Shown: in pieces, positions 40,546 to 54,829 of the stretch | How the letters are laid out: every line of letters begins with the position of its first letter | Numbering within the stretch: position 1 is the stretch's first letter | Source of the DNA: Macrobrachium rosenbergii | Lineage: Eukaryota > Arthropoda > Malacostraca > Decapoda > Palaemonidae | Assembly (NCBI RefSeq): GCF_040412425.1 | Contig: NC_089744.1 | Location: 22,207,501 to 22,271,500, forward strand | Length of the DNA: 64,000 nt | Reading direction: 5' to 3' | The notes under the pieces: generated by a model | Database searches by the model: none | What the model saw: the letters and a program-made list of their open reading frames with translations, nothing else | Told to the model about the DNA's origin: nothing | Translations under genes and position numbers: made by a program

Positions 40546-40763
40546 ATATATATTAACTTCTGAATAGGATTGTTGACTTTTATTTCTCTTGCCTCCCGTC
40601 GTTTCATTTTCCAATAGAGCGGGCTCTATCTGTGAGAGCGAAGAAGTGAAGTTGAGTCACATTATAATTATTGTAGTGTTGGCTTAAAGCGATTAACATC
40701 GGTTGGGGGAGCGCGGAATGGATTGATTATTCTCTTGAAGGGGTTTCAAATAATAACGTTGTG

Positions 40764-40769
<6 letters not shown>

Positions 40770-40825
<56 letters not shown>

Positions 40826-40856
40826 TTCCTTTATCAATCCTCTCCAAGCACAAAGT

Positions 40857-40887
<31 letters not shown>

Positions 40888-41075
40888 TATTTTTTATCAA
40901 TCCTCACAGAACGTTCAGTGAGAGAGAGAGAGGGATAGAGAGAGAGACAGAGATTCCTTTATCATTCCTCTCCAAGCACACCCTGCAATGAGAGAGAGAG
41001 AGAGAGAGAGAGATATTCCCTTTATCATCTCCAAGCACAACCTGCAAAGAGAGAGAGAGAGAGAGAGAGAGATAC
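40770..41075. repeat. (GA)n compound array, five units
   Basis: GA tracts alternate with attcctttatcaatcctctc, caagcacaaagtgtaatga and variants. Unit length is about 55-90 bp, depending on the GA run. Confidence 0.92.
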
Positions 41076-41530
41076 ATAATTTATATCATAAAGTCAAACG
41101 CACATAGCCGCGTCCTGCTACAAAGTATACTTGTAATGAAAATAATTCCGAAAAGCTAAAAAATAATAAATATTGTTTTGAATAAATTACTTATAAAACA
41201 TTTTGAAATAATAAAATAATGAGACATATAAAGCAGTAAAATTATGTATTTACCACATGAAATACTTTAAGCATGATAGTGAAGAGGCGAACGACATATA
41301 GCGCTTGTATGCAATGTAAAGTGTATAGGATTAGTAAATGACATTTGTTGTGTACATGATAGAAGGGGATTTGACCTTTTAACACAAACTGAATATGTGG
41401 TCTGTATAGTTTTATGAAAAAAGTGGTCCATATTGCTAGACAAGCAAAACCCTTTTCCCAGCAGTATCTGAGTCATCTAAACTCACCCTAAATTTCCTAT
41501 ATGTTAGCGTTACCATAAGTGCAAGGCATG

Positions 41531-41599
<69 letters not shown>

Positions 41600-41953
41600 A
41601 CTTGGAACTAACATCGAGTCTCGTATGGAACTGGAAATGAATTAATGGAAACTTTAGGTATGGCTACGCTATGCTAACATCGGCTATCATGATGTTTTTG
41701 ATTTATGATGACAGAATAAGAAAAATAAAATTATTTCAGCCAGGTCGTGAGACGTAGTGAAAAGAAGGTTTTTTTTATTTAAAAAATAAAAAAAAAAGTC
41801 ACGTGAATGCAAATGAAATAAGATTGCACTTGAAATACTGTATATTGAAGTGGCCCCCTACGTGCCTGATGACCCATTACGTCTCGTGATTGTCATGCTA
41901 CCCAATTTTTGGTCTTTGAGTACTGTCCTGATAAGATTTATATATTTGCAGTG
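41076..41953. other. Mixed sequence with (GA)n at 41533-41598
   Basis: AT-rich stretches near 41140-41230, the GA tract, and poly(A)-like sequence near 41770-41800. No gene recognised. Confidence 0.5.
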
Positions 41954-42237
41954 TCCCGCAGGGGGTTAGTGCCGTCAGTGCACCCCATGCGGTGCACTGT
42001 AGGCATTAAGTAAGGTTCTTTGTAGCGTTCTTTCTGTATCTCCGTTCGTAATCTGTCTTCCGGCTTACTTTCCACCTTCTGAGAATTGTTTCATAGTGCA
42101 ACTGCTTTGAGGTTTTCCTCCTGTTACACCATTCGAACTTTCTGTCAATTTCCGTTTCAGCGCTGAATGACCTCATAGGTCCCAGCGCTTGGACTTTGGC
42201 CCAAGTTCTATATTATATTGTATTCTATTCTATATTC
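41954..42237 (+). mobile_element. SINE-like family S, copy 7
   Basis: Full head (ttagtgccgtcagtgcaccc). A deletion removes most of the cggcccctagctgcaacccc block. The tail is a long attgtattctattctata run. Confidence 0.8.
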
Positions 42238-42552
42238 CAGTGGTAGAAGTTTATCATATTCATATTTCTGAGGGTTGACTAGTTGCTAGTGGAGGCTAAT
42301 GACGAGCGAACTTACTGAGAAGTGTTTTATTACGGGTCTTTATCATGCTTCAAGGCAAGTTTAGAAGAATATTAAAAGGGAGTGCTGTTAATTATTCCCT
42401 GTAGGATTGATTAAAATGGTTGAATATCGGTAGAGATTATTATTTATGCTCAACAGAATCACTATTGATATTCCTTTAGAAAAGGAGGAGTTTTATTTTT
42501 AGACCTCCAAAAATAATGATTAGGCTAATTCGAATTTTTGGTACGTTACTCA

Positions 42553-42559
<7 letters not shown>

Positions 42560-42630
<71 letters not shown>

Positions 42631-42710
42631 GTACTGTACACAGGTAGGAGAGAAATTAAAAATAATTTTTGTTCATATATCAGTTTTTAGTCGAAGGTTT
42701 ATTAAAATTG

Positions 42711-42793
<83 letters not shown>

Positions 42794-42890
42794 TATACAG
42801 GAAGAAGAAGAAATAGAAATTTAAAATTGTATTTATATATGTTGGAACGCAGACTGGTGTTATTTAAGAGGTTTCAATAAGATAGTATTA

Positions 42891-42955
<65 letters not shown>
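42560..42955. repeat. (CT)n compound pair and (ATT)n
   Basis: CT tracts at 42560-42626 and 42715-42789 are each followed by attgtactgtacaggtagga or attatatacaggaagaag and a gaaattaaaaat-like block. An ATT tract follows at 42889-42955. Confidence 0.9.
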
Positions 42956-42957
<2 letters not shown>

Positions 42958-43374
42958 CCCTGTCCAAATCATTCCGCCACTTCCTCCAGAAAGCCGGAAG
43001 AATTGTCCGCGGACTTTGAATAATGCGTATTGCGTCTCAAGGTGTAACAGGAGATTCGAGTAACTGATTGATCTGCATCCGTATCTGGCAGTGCCTGCGG
43101 TGTCGCATGGTGATTTTAACTGCGGTAGAAATGCAGTGCTCGCGGATCGTACTTTCTCTGGCTCTTTTTATGTTGCTGTTGTTGTTGTTGTTTTCCTTGT
43201 TTTCTGTCTTTCACCGTGCGGATTGCGTCGGTTGGTCAAGGACAAGAAAAAAGAAATAGAAAAAAAAAGATTAAGTGCGTTATTCGCGTTTTTTTTTAAG
43301 GGGTGGGACTTCGGCGGTTGTTCATTTTTGTGTTTTTTGGTTGTGGTTGTATTGAGGTGATATTTCCTTCTTCG
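42956..43374. other. No gene seen
   Basis: Mixed sequence with a (TTG)n run near 43172-43190. Confidence 0.5.
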
Positions 43375-43960
43375 CAGTACTTACAAACTCATTTTCTTTT
43401 TGTATATTTCGGTTAGGTTTGTGTTGGGCTAATTGCTGTAGATATTTTCTTCCGCATTATACAAACTATTTTGTATAGTTAGGTTAGGATTGTATTCATT
43501 GCTGGTGATATTTTCTTCCTCATTGTAAACGCATACTTATTCTTTTTGTATATTTCGGTTAGATTTGTGTTAATTGCTGGGGATATTTTCTTCCTCATTA
43601 TCCACACATTATTTTGTATATATTTAGTTTAGGATTGTATCAATTGCTAGTGATATTTTCTTCCTCATTGGAAGCACATACATACTCGTTCTTTATGTAT
43701 AATTCGGTTGGAATTGTTTTCAATTGTTGTTGATGTTTCCGTCTTCAGTGTAAATACATTCTGTATATTTCGGTTGGAATTATTTTAATTGATGTTGATG
43801 TTTTCGTTTTCATTGTAAATACATTTTGTATATTTCAGTTGGAATTATATTAATTGCTCTTGATATTTTTGTCTTTATCATTCATACATACTTATTCTAT
43901 TTGTGTATCTTGGTTAGAATTGCATAAGATTTTGTCGATATCTTCATCTTCAGTGTACAT
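43375..43960. repeat. Degenerate tandem array, ~70-80 bp unit
   Basis: About eight units with tgtatatttcggttagg, ttgtgttaattgctg, gatattttcttcctcatt and acatacttattct. Units are diverged but consistently ordered. Confidence 0.85.
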
Positions 43961-44207
43961 ACGTACGCACTGTAGTTGTGAAAGTTCCGTATATTAGTGT
44001 GGAGACAGTATTGGCTATAACACGCTCACTTATCTTTAGTTACGGTGGACGTTTTTCCGCTGAGTGTTTTTCCTTCAATCTTCAGAAAGTCCTTTGCGGA
44101 TCAGGTTGAAAATTCCTTGATCTACTTCACCATGACTTTGACCTACCTCAGTCGACTAACTTCCATGGGTTTTCTTTTCCCGATGAGACAAGCTCGATAA
44201 CATTGAT

Positions 44208-44261
<54 letters not shown>

Positions 44262-44478
44262 AATAATAGCTTAAGTAACACGATTAAATTATGCAGTAGT
44301 AGCGATAATGTATTAGGTAATAGTGAGCTAAATTCAGCTAACGCCCGCAAATCGGTCACATTGCTGAGAACAGAACTATTTTGGGTTTTCCCCTGCGTCC
44401 CCTCATTTGGAATGCCAGTTGGTCGGTTCGGAATAGCAGGAGTCATTCCTTACAAGCCACATTGATTGCCCATAGACT

Positions 44479-44562
<84 letters not shown>

Positions 44563-44799
44563 TTATTTTGGAAAGTTTTTCCTCTGTCTAAATGTATTTT
44601 TTTTTCAAACATTAAGCCATGAATAGGGTATTAACACCAGCCTCAGTGTACTGTAAAAATAATACTGTATGGGTCTGAAAGTTATTATTTGTGCCTTTGT
44701 ATTATATTTAAAAGTATAAAACGCCATATGTACTATTCTTGAGAAACTATCATACACTTATGCATATATGAATGTATACTTGCGTACAGATATATACAG

Positions 44800-44897
<98 letters not shown>

Positions 44898-45194
44898 TAC
44901 GTATATAATGTGTATATATATATATGTAGGCTATATGAAGAACTATTAGTTTATGAACTTTTTAAGACAACGCAAGGTTCAAACGTGCTTGGACAACCAT
45001 TGAAGCTTGTCTGTATACGCAGCCAAGTCAGCGTATTGATTTGGATAAGTGAAGGTGTTAAGGCATTGCTCATTCCTTTTGAATTGCTTTGCAGGCAAGA
45101 CGCAGCAAGCACGACTCCGGTTTAGCAGATCGATGATTATCTTCTGAGGCTTTTATGGATTGGTCTTGCGTCCTTCGTGACACAGTGGACACGC
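43961..45194. other. Mixed sequence with (AAT)n, (GA)n, (TA)n(GT)n
   Basis: (AAT)n at 44210-44266, (GA)n at 44482-44558, and (TA)n passing into (GT)n at 44808-44895. Intervening sequence shows no recognisable gene. Confidence 0.6.
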
Positions 45195-45740
45195 TAGAAG
45201 GCACGGTGAATTATAATGGTACCTTTATTTAATGTACTCTTCTGTCGTGGAAGGTTTTATATCCCCTCCATTGCTAGAGGATTTGGTGGATTATATTGGT
45301 ACCAATTTAATGCACTCTTCTGTCGTGGAAGGTTTTGTATCCCCTCGATTGCGAGATGATTTGGGGGATTATATGGGTACCTTTATTTAATTTAATCTTT
45401 GTGAATTGTTTTGTATCCCCTCGGTATGCTGGAAGATTTGTTGAATTATATTGGTACCTTTACCTAGTGTACTCTTCTGTCGTTGAATGTTTTGTATCCC
45501 CTCAGTTGCGATAAGATTTGGTAAATTATATTGGTACCTTTATTTAATGTACTCTTTGTGAAATGTTTTGTATCCCCTCGATTGCGAGAAGATTTGGTGG
45601 ATTATATTGGTGCCTTTATTTTTATATACTCTCTTGGGGAATGTCTTGTATCCCCTCGATTGCTGGAAGATTTGGTTAATTATATTGGTACATTGTATTT
45701 AACGTATTCCATCTTTCGGAATGTTACGTATCCTCATAAT
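45195..45740. repeat. Tandem array, ~75 bp unit, about seven units
   Basis: Units contain ttttgtatcccctcgattgc, gaagatttggtggattatat, tggtacctttatttaatgt and actcttctgtcg. The ggtacc core recurs in most units. Confidence 0.92.
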
Positions 45741-46162
45741 TCCATAAAATTGTATTTCAGTGGTTTAGGTAGTAGGCACATTTAGCAGTAATTACAACAG
45801 TTGACTTAGCTAGGTCGTAAGTAGGCTATAGACACTGTCATTATACAGTGCTTACACTGTTTTAGTTTCGTGTAAGCAGTGAAATACTGTAAGCAGTTAT
45901 ACGCAGTTTATCCAGATCTTACAGAAAAGTTTTAACAGAATTAGACCTTATGGTTACACCAGTTCTTAGTTTTGAGACAAAGGTGGGATGAGTCTGTGCT
46001 CTCTCTCTCTCTCTCTATCTTTCCCCAGTGCTTTATAGGATATATAATTTAAGTAATATTCGGGATATTTTCCTCCCGAATATATTAACCATCAGGGAAC
46101 ATCGGAGTCACTAAATTTCTTTTTTCCTTTTGCCGTATTTTTTCCTCATGGAAAATGGGCCA

Positions 46163-46246
<84 letters not shown>

Positions 46247-46640
46247 CTTATAAAACGATCCGTATTTCGGGAAAGGAATCCAAATTTAGGATATTTCTTG
46301 GGGGAAAATTATGGCAGCGTGATTTATGTAAATGACTACTAATGGAGTCGTCACATGTCAGGGCGAATGGGGTTGAGGAACTGGGGACCCAAACCCCCTC
46401 CCCCCACCCTCCCCCTTCCCCCTCCCCTGCCCCCTCCCCTGCCCCTTCCCATCCCCAGTAACTCGTTCCTTGAGGAAGAAGAGGAGGTGGGTGGGTGGCT
46501 GAGATCGTCATCCAGACCCGTTCTGTCACTTTGTTCGTGAAATTGTGTATCTGTATGAAGTCGTATTTGTTTTTAAATTCTTTTAAAACATTTTAAAGTG
46601 TCTTTAAAGAATTTGAAAGGCTGTGGTCGTAGGCTTTAAT
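45741..46640. other. Mixed sequence with (GA)n and a C-rich tract
   Basis: A GA tract lies at 46167-46241. At 46388-46456 a C-rich tract with many runs of three to six C gives G-quadruplex potential on the minus strand. Short diverged repeats of gtgtaagcagt occur near 45860-45900. Confidence 0.6.
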
Positions 46641-47252
46641 ATAATAATAATAGTAATAATAATAGATTTTATTTCAGCTCAAGACCGTATACATGGAATA
46701 TACAAAGTAGCGACAGTACCATACACAATCTAGATACCTGAGATGACATGATAAAAAATGATAAATCGGCAATATCCACACCGTTGCTGAAGAAGTAAAA
46801 AGAAATAGTATTCATAATAATTGTAGTGACAGTAATGATATTGAGAATAGTAAAAAAAATGATAACAGTTAAAGAAAAAAGCAGATTGCATACAATTAAC
46901 TTCCAGCTAGGGACGGGTCAAAAGAAGGGGGAGATTCCACTTCTCAGGGCAGGTGACAATAAGTCACCTTGCTTATCTGTCAAAATGGCTAACAGCTAAT
47001 TGACTTTGAGCGTGTATTTACCAGTCAGCTTTTAAAGTACAGATAATGTTTGTTTTGTGCTTTTTTTTTATAATCGAATTCTTTAAACAAGAAACGTTAT
47101 ATGAGGAGATGAGGTGCTTTGGGAGGGTTAAAATGAAAACTATTTAAAGTCCTTTTCGGCATTTCGATGCATTCATTAAATCATATTGTAGTATCTTGTC
47201 TAGGGTCATAAGGTTCCATGTCAATAAAAGTAAAGATCTTTTAAGGATTAGG

Positions 47253-47256
<4 letters not shown>
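46641..47256. other. (AAT)-containing repeat fragment and unique sequence
   Basis: 46640-46760 begins with AAT repeats and continues atagattttatttcagctca, agaccgtatacatgg, probably a dispersed element fragment. The rest is unrecognised. Confidence 0.4.

Positions 47257-47345
<89 letters not shown>
47257..47345. repeat. (TA)n
   Basis: TA tract of about 80 bp followed by degenerate TACA sequence to 47450. Confidence 0.95.
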
Positions 47346-47349
<4 letters not shown>

Positions 47350-47484
47350 CGTACGTGTAAGTACATACATAAATACACACAGATACAGACGTACACATAC
47401 ACACAAACATAAAATACACACACGCGCGCACATACACAATACATACGATACGTTTTCTTTTGTGCAACCTAATGAATTGCTCAA

Positions 47485-48062
47485 GAAAAAGGAAGGAAGG
47501 GAAACGGTGAGGAAAGGAGAACGAAGAAAGGTAGAAGAAAGGAAGTGAGGAAAGGAGAACGAAGAAAGGATGCGAGAGGAGGACTTTGTGCGAGATAATG
47601 AGGGGATCTGCTGGTCCTCCGCCCGAAATCCTCTAGTCTCTCGATCCCACTCTCAAGTTGGGCTTAGGGCTGGGATTATTAGTACTTACTACAGTCGCTC
47701 CTTCCTTCCTTCCTTCCTTCTTTCCTTCCTTTTCTTTCTTTCTTTCTCTTTTTCTTTCCTTCCTTCCTTCCTTCCTTCCTTCCTTCCTTCCTTCCCTCCT
47801 CTTTTCTTTGTTTCTTCCGTCCTTTTCCTTTTTTCCTTCTTTTCTTTCTCTGTTTCTAACATCCTTTTCCTTTCCTTCCTTCCTTCCTTCCTTCCTTTTG
47901 TTTCTTACCTTCTTTCTTCCTTCCATTATTTCTTTCTTCCTTCCATTATTTCTTTGTTCCTTCCATTATTTCTTCCTTCCTTGCTTTCTTTCTTCCTTTC
48001 ATTCTTTTCCTTTCTTCCTTCCATTCTTTTTCTTTTTCCTTCTTTCTTCCTGTCTTCATTCC
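47485..48062. repeat. Polypurine tract facing a 365 bp polypyrimidine (TTCC)n tract
   Basis: 47485-47576 is almost all purine (gaaagg/gaagg units; gagaacgaagaaagg occurs twice). 47695-48062 is almost all pyrimidine, built from CTTC and TTTC units. The two tracts are complementary in composition across a 120 bp centre. Confidence 0.9.
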
Positions 48063-48177
48063 GTTGCCTTTCGAAGTGATGACGCCCAAATATAATTTCC
48101 TTTCGGTTCTCCTCAAACCTACAAAGTTTTTTTTTTTTTTTTTTAATCAAAAGTCATGCAAATGCAAGATAACATGA

Positions 48178-48262
48178 CTGTGTGGGTCAGTTGATAACGT
48201 CCCTGCCTTTCAGTTGCGAGACCTGGGTTCGATCCCGATGTGAGTCAAATTCCTGACACGAC
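48178..48262 (+). mobile_element. tRNA-derived SINE head
   Basis: A-box-like tgggtcagttg at 48183-48193 and a perfect B box ggttcgatcc at 48226-48235, spaced 32 bp, the spacing of tRNA-derived pol III promoters. The stem arms do not pair as in a working tRNA. It is related to the hairpin at 14508-14586. Confidence 0.7.
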
Positions 48263-48394
48263 TAATCCACTGCTTGGGCTACTGTATATCATGGCGATGT
48301 GATTGATATTAACTTTATTCGCTGCTTCTTGGGATTCTTTTACTATGGAATTATAATCCTCCCAATCTAAATCACGTTTGTAATTATTTAAACC

Positions 48395-48665
48395 TGCGCA
48401 GGCCGACTGTGCAGGCAAAACTGAACCCACTAACGTTCAGTTATATCTGCGCAGTTATGCTTGTGCAGGCCAAACTGAACCCATTAACATTCAGTTACGG
48501 TATATCTGCGCAGTTATGATTGTGCAGGCAAAACTGAACCCACTAACGTTGTTATATCTGAGCAGTTATGCCTGTGCAGGCAAAACTGAACGTTAGTGGG
48601 TTCAGTTTTGCCTGCACAGGCCGACTGTGCAGGCATAACTGCACAGGTATAACTGAACATTAGTG
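48395..48665. repeat. Nested tandem and inverted repeat cluster
   Basis: Units of about 55-70 bp with gtgcaggcaaaactgaaccc, actaacgttcagttata and tctgcgcagttatg run left to right to about 48590. Then the order inverts: gaacgttagtgggttcagtt, ttgcctgcacaggc. The result is a tandem array ending in a palindrome, followed by a further partial sense copy. Divergence among copies is low. Confidence 0.9.
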
Positions 48666-49233
48666 GCAACCTTTAGTAATTGTCACACGGCGCAGTGACG
48701 CTTGTATATTTTGTGTTATTACCCATAATCTTTTTATTTTTCAACCCTCTTATTTCTTGAATTACTATAAATCTTGAGAAATTCTTTTCATTTCACTTTT
48801 TTGATATTTGGTGTATTGATGTATTCATTTCTGTCTTGGCTGTCATATTCGCTGTTGCTTTCAGTTTTAATCAGTTGTCGATTACTTCAATTTTCTTTTG
48901 GGTGGTCGACTGAAATCATTGTGTTGCCTTATATCGAGAAGCGATTGAGAATATATTGAAATCTTGATTGTGTTTTCCCCGTGCCATTGGGAATGCTCGG
49001 GTGGATTATATAACCCATTGCCTTTTAAGAGAGCATGAACATATTTTTGGAATATAAGGGCCTTGGGAATTGCATTCCAAAGTAGGCGTTGCTGTATATA
49101 ACTCGTTGCCTTTTAAGAGAGCAGGAACGATTTCATTAGAATATAAGGACTTGGGGAATTAAATCCCAAAGCACTGGCGTTAGGTTCCAAAGTGGATCAA
49201 AGTCCTAGAATTAACCTTTTATTTTATTGGTGT
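48666..49233. repeat. Mixed sequence and a ~105 bp duplication
   Basis: At about 49005-49190 two units share attgccttttaagagagca, gaacatatttttggaatata or gaacgatttcattagaatat, and agggccttgggaattg. The rest is unrecognised. Confidence 0.7.
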
Positions 49234-49641
49234 AAACTGAAGAAGAAGAAGAAGAAGAAGGTGAGGAGGAGGAGAAGAAGATGAGGAGGAGGAGAAGAAG
49301 ATGAGGAGGAGGAGAAGAAGAAGATAAGGAGAAGAAAAAGATAAGGAGAAGAAGAAGAGGAGGAGGAGAAGAAGAAGAAGAGGAGGAGAAGAGGAGAAGA
49401 AGAGGAGAAAAAGAAGAAGAGGAGAAGCAGAAGAAGAGGAGGAGGAGGAGAAGAAGAAGAAGAAGAAGAGGAGAAGGAGGAAGAGGAGAAGAAGAAGAAG
49501 AGGAGAAGGGGGAGGAGGAGAAGAAGAAGAAGAGGAGAAGGAGGAGGAGGAGAAGAAGAAGAAGAGGAGAAGGAGGAGGAGGAGAAGAAGAAGAGGAGGA
49601 GAAGGAGGAGGAGGAGAAGAAGAAGAGGAGGAGAAGAAGAA

Positions 49642-49676
<35 letters not shown>

Positions 49677-49690
49677 GGAGGAGGAGGTCG
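49234..49690. repeat. 455 bp polypurine tract (GAA/GAG)n
   Basis: Almost uninterrupted purine made of gaagaagag and gaggaggag units with mirror symmetry, ending in (TCG)n. The long Leu/Ser/Phe frames on the minus strand are translations of it. Confidence 0.95.
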
Positions 49691-50420
<730 letters not shown>

Positions 50421-50423
<3 letters not shown>

Positions 50424-50773
50424 CACAACATAGTTATATAAAATGTTTCAGGATTTGGGCATTTTGAATTGTGACACCTGCATCTCGCGTTTTACCAACT
50501 TTCAGTAATTTCCTTTTCGAACGGAGCGATAGTGTGCATTCAGGTGGATATGAAAGGCTGTCACCAGCGGCAGGCAGTTTTGACGTTCATCGATGAACGC
50601 TTGCGCCGTGATTCTTTTTTTTTTTATTTATTTATTTTTTTTTTTTTTTGAGCTTTGTAGCGATTTCTCTTCGCGCTCTTGTACGTGCGTGGCGGTGTGT
50701 GTGTGTTTGTGTTGTGTTGTGTTGTTTTGTGCGTGTGTGTATGTGTGTGTGTGTATAAATATAGATATAAATA

Positions 50774-50776
<3 letters not shown>
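50421..50776. other. No gene seen; poly(T), GT-rich
   Basis: T-rich run at 50618-50650 and GT-rich sequence at 50690-50755. Confidence 0.5.
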
Positions 50777-50999
<223 letters not shown>

Positions 51000-51535
51000 G
51001 TATGTGTGTGTTTGAAGCGTGGGGCGGGAAGTTGACTTCATGGAAATTCATACACAATTCATCATTTAGTGTGAAATTTGCATCTTTTTCGGTACTATAA
51101 AGTTAATTTTTCCATTTCGCTCCGCCAAAATTCGCCATCATAGCGACGGTCTCTCTATTCTCTCTCCCCCATAAATCGTATTTAGGAGGCTACTGCGGTA
51201 TCTTACACAGCAGTCTGGCTGGGATTGATTGATTAATTAATCTGACGTCGCGTCTGGAGGGTTTATAAGTGGTGGAAGGGAATGAGCTTGATTAGGTGGT
51301 TAACGTTTCTCGTTTTTTATCCCGGCCGGGAATCCTGAATGTGGAAATGGACTTCATTCTGGTTCTAGATCGATACAAATTGTTTATAATATTTTTAGGT
51401 TATTCGGTTTTCCTAAAAATGCCTATGATAAGGGAGCCATTACCTGCCGCGTTTATTCCCATTACTATCGTTAATTAATGACAAGGTGTCCTTGAAGATG
51501 AGATTCTTGGACAAATAAGGGCACATGTCACTAAA
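51000..51535. other. No gene seen
   Basis: Mixed sequence; nothing recognised. Confidence 0.5.
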
Positions 51536-51845
51536 ACCCCGTTGGGGATAGTGCCTTCATTGCACCTCAAGCGGTGCACTGTAGGCAGTACTTAAGGTTC
51601 TGTGCAGCAAATCTTGGGTCCCTAGCTGCAACCCCCTTCATTCCTTTTACTGTACCTCCGTTCATTTTCTCTCTCTTCCATCTGACTTTCCACCTAATCC
51701 TAAACACTTGTTTCATAATGCATCTGCGAGGTTTTCCTCCTGTTACACCTTTCAGAACTTTTTACCGTCAATTTCCGTTTGAGCGCTGAATGACCTCATA
51801 GGTCCCAGCGCTTGGCCTTTGGCCTCAATTCTGTATTCTATTCTA
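51536..51845 (+). mobile_element. SINE-like family S, copy 8
   Basis: Full head with a ccccgttggggatagtgcc lead, full body, and an attctgtattctattcta tail. It is one of the most complete copies. Confidence 0.85.
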
Positions 51846-51984
51846 TGGCACTAAAAAGTTTTGTTCTCTGAACGGCAGAGTATAATGAAAAGATTCCGAT
51901 TCTCTCTTACAATCAACATTGATATTTCAGTGATCAATAATCAGCTTCAATATTTCCTATTACCCTCTGTTACTCCTTTCAAAT

Positions 51985-52203
51985 GAACGCCATACTCTTT
52001 GGAAGCTTGGATTTCAAGTAGGTGCCCCCACCCTGCCCCCCTTGTGGGCCTGTTCCATATGAATAGGGTTCATCTTCTGAGTAATAATAATAATAATAAT
52101 TTAATGTATGTGTGTATGTATAATAATAATAATAATAATAATTGAATGTATCGCTGTGTATGTAATAATAATAATAAAAATAATTGAATATCGATGTGTA
52201 TAT

Positions 52204-52234
<31 letters not shown>

Positions 52235-52235
52235 G
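51985..52235 (+). mobile_element. (AAT)n-tailed element, family T copy, with interrupted tail
   Basis: Body: ccatactctttggaagcttg, tgggcctgttccatatgaat, agggttcatcttctga. The AAT tail is split four times by variants of tgtatgtgtgtatgta, so the tail itself has become an (AAT)n plus spacer array. Confidence 0.75.
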
Positions 52236-53715
<1,480 letters not shown>

Positions 53716-53811
53716 GAGGATTTATCGAAATGGTCCCTTGTGCTGGAATTAGCGGTTGTGCTAAAATTGTTTTTCTCATTTTATTTTTTTTTTCTTACTA
53801 ACGTCCCTGTT

Positions 53812-54192
53812 TTCTGTAAAAGAAGCCTCTTGTGCAGGCTTTTTCTGTCCGTCCGCACTTTTTCTGTCCGCTCTCAGATCTTAAAAGCCACTGAGGCTAG
53901 AGGGCTGCAAATTGCTATGTTGATCATCCACCCTCTAATCTACAAACATACCAAATTGCAGCCCTCTAGTCTCTGTAGTTTTTATTTTAGGTTAAAGTTA
54001 GCCATAATCGTGCGTCTGGCAACGATATAGAACAGGCCACCACCGGACCGTGGTTAAAGTTTCATTGGCCGCGTTCATACAGCATTATACCGAGACCACC
54101 GAAAGATAGATCTGTTTTCGGTGGCCTTGATTATACGCTGTACAGAAAACTCGATTGCGCCGAAGGAACTTAGGCGCCTCTTTTACTTGTTC
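53812..54192. mobile_element. Dispersed fold-back element (family W), copy 2
   Basis: Same order of blocks as 35670-36058, with the ccaccgaaagatagatctg stem better preserved (pairing with ttttcggtgg). It lies in the same orientation as copy 1. No ORF. Confidence 0.75.
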
Positions 54193-54509
54193 CTTTCGCT
54201 TCCCGAGCCAAGGCGATCCTTATCACTTAGTTTGAAGTAATGGGCTCTGATAGATGTGGAAGCGTAGGCCTTCCGATTCCCTGTCCCCAAAATCCTTCCT
54301 TAATTCCCCTCGTTCCCATTTCGTCGCTCTGTCTCGACCATGGTCTAAGACCACGGTCTGTGCTGGACCTACTGAGTGGGTCCTGGGTCTGTGGTCTTGT
54401 CGCTGTGGTTCGTTAGGGTGTTATGTGTTGGTTGGAGTGCCACCTGGTTTCCCCTCGTTCTTGTCAGTATTGATCTTCCTTTATTTCGTATCTCATTCTC
54501 AGTCTCTCA
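54193..54509. other. No gene seen; hairpin
   Basis: At 54339-54360, gaccatggtctaagaccacggtc folds with a short loop. Otherwise mixed sequence. Confidence 0.5.
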
Positions 54510-54829
54510 CCCTAAGGGGACTAGTGCCGTCAGTGCACCTCATGCAGTGCACTGTAGGCATTACTTAAGGTTCTTTGCAGCGTGCCTTCGGCCCCTAGCT
54601 GCAACCCCTTTCATTGCTTTTACTGTACCACCTCCTTTCACATTCTCTTTCTTTCATCTTACTTTCCACCCTCTCCTGACAATTGATTCATAGTGCATTT
54701 GCGAGGTTTTCCTCCTGTTACACCTTTCAAACCCTCTTACTGTCAATTTCCATTTTAGCGCCGAATGACCTCATGGGTCCCAGTGCTTGGCCTTTGGCCA
54801 AAGTTCTATATTCAGTTCAGTTCTATTCT
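54510..54829 (+). mobile_element. SINE-like family S, copy 9
   Basis: Head ccctaaggggactagtgccg, complete body, and a tatattcagttcagttctat tail. The tail is followed by cagtctctcac, which also precedes the head (54501-54511); this 11 bp direct repeat is a credible target site duplication. With the TSD and full length it is the best reference copy here. Confidence 0.87.

Noticed and set aside
48183..48262. Functional tRNA gene
   Set aside because: A and B boxes are present, but the acceptor, anticodon and T stems do not pair; consistent only with a tRNA-derived SINE.
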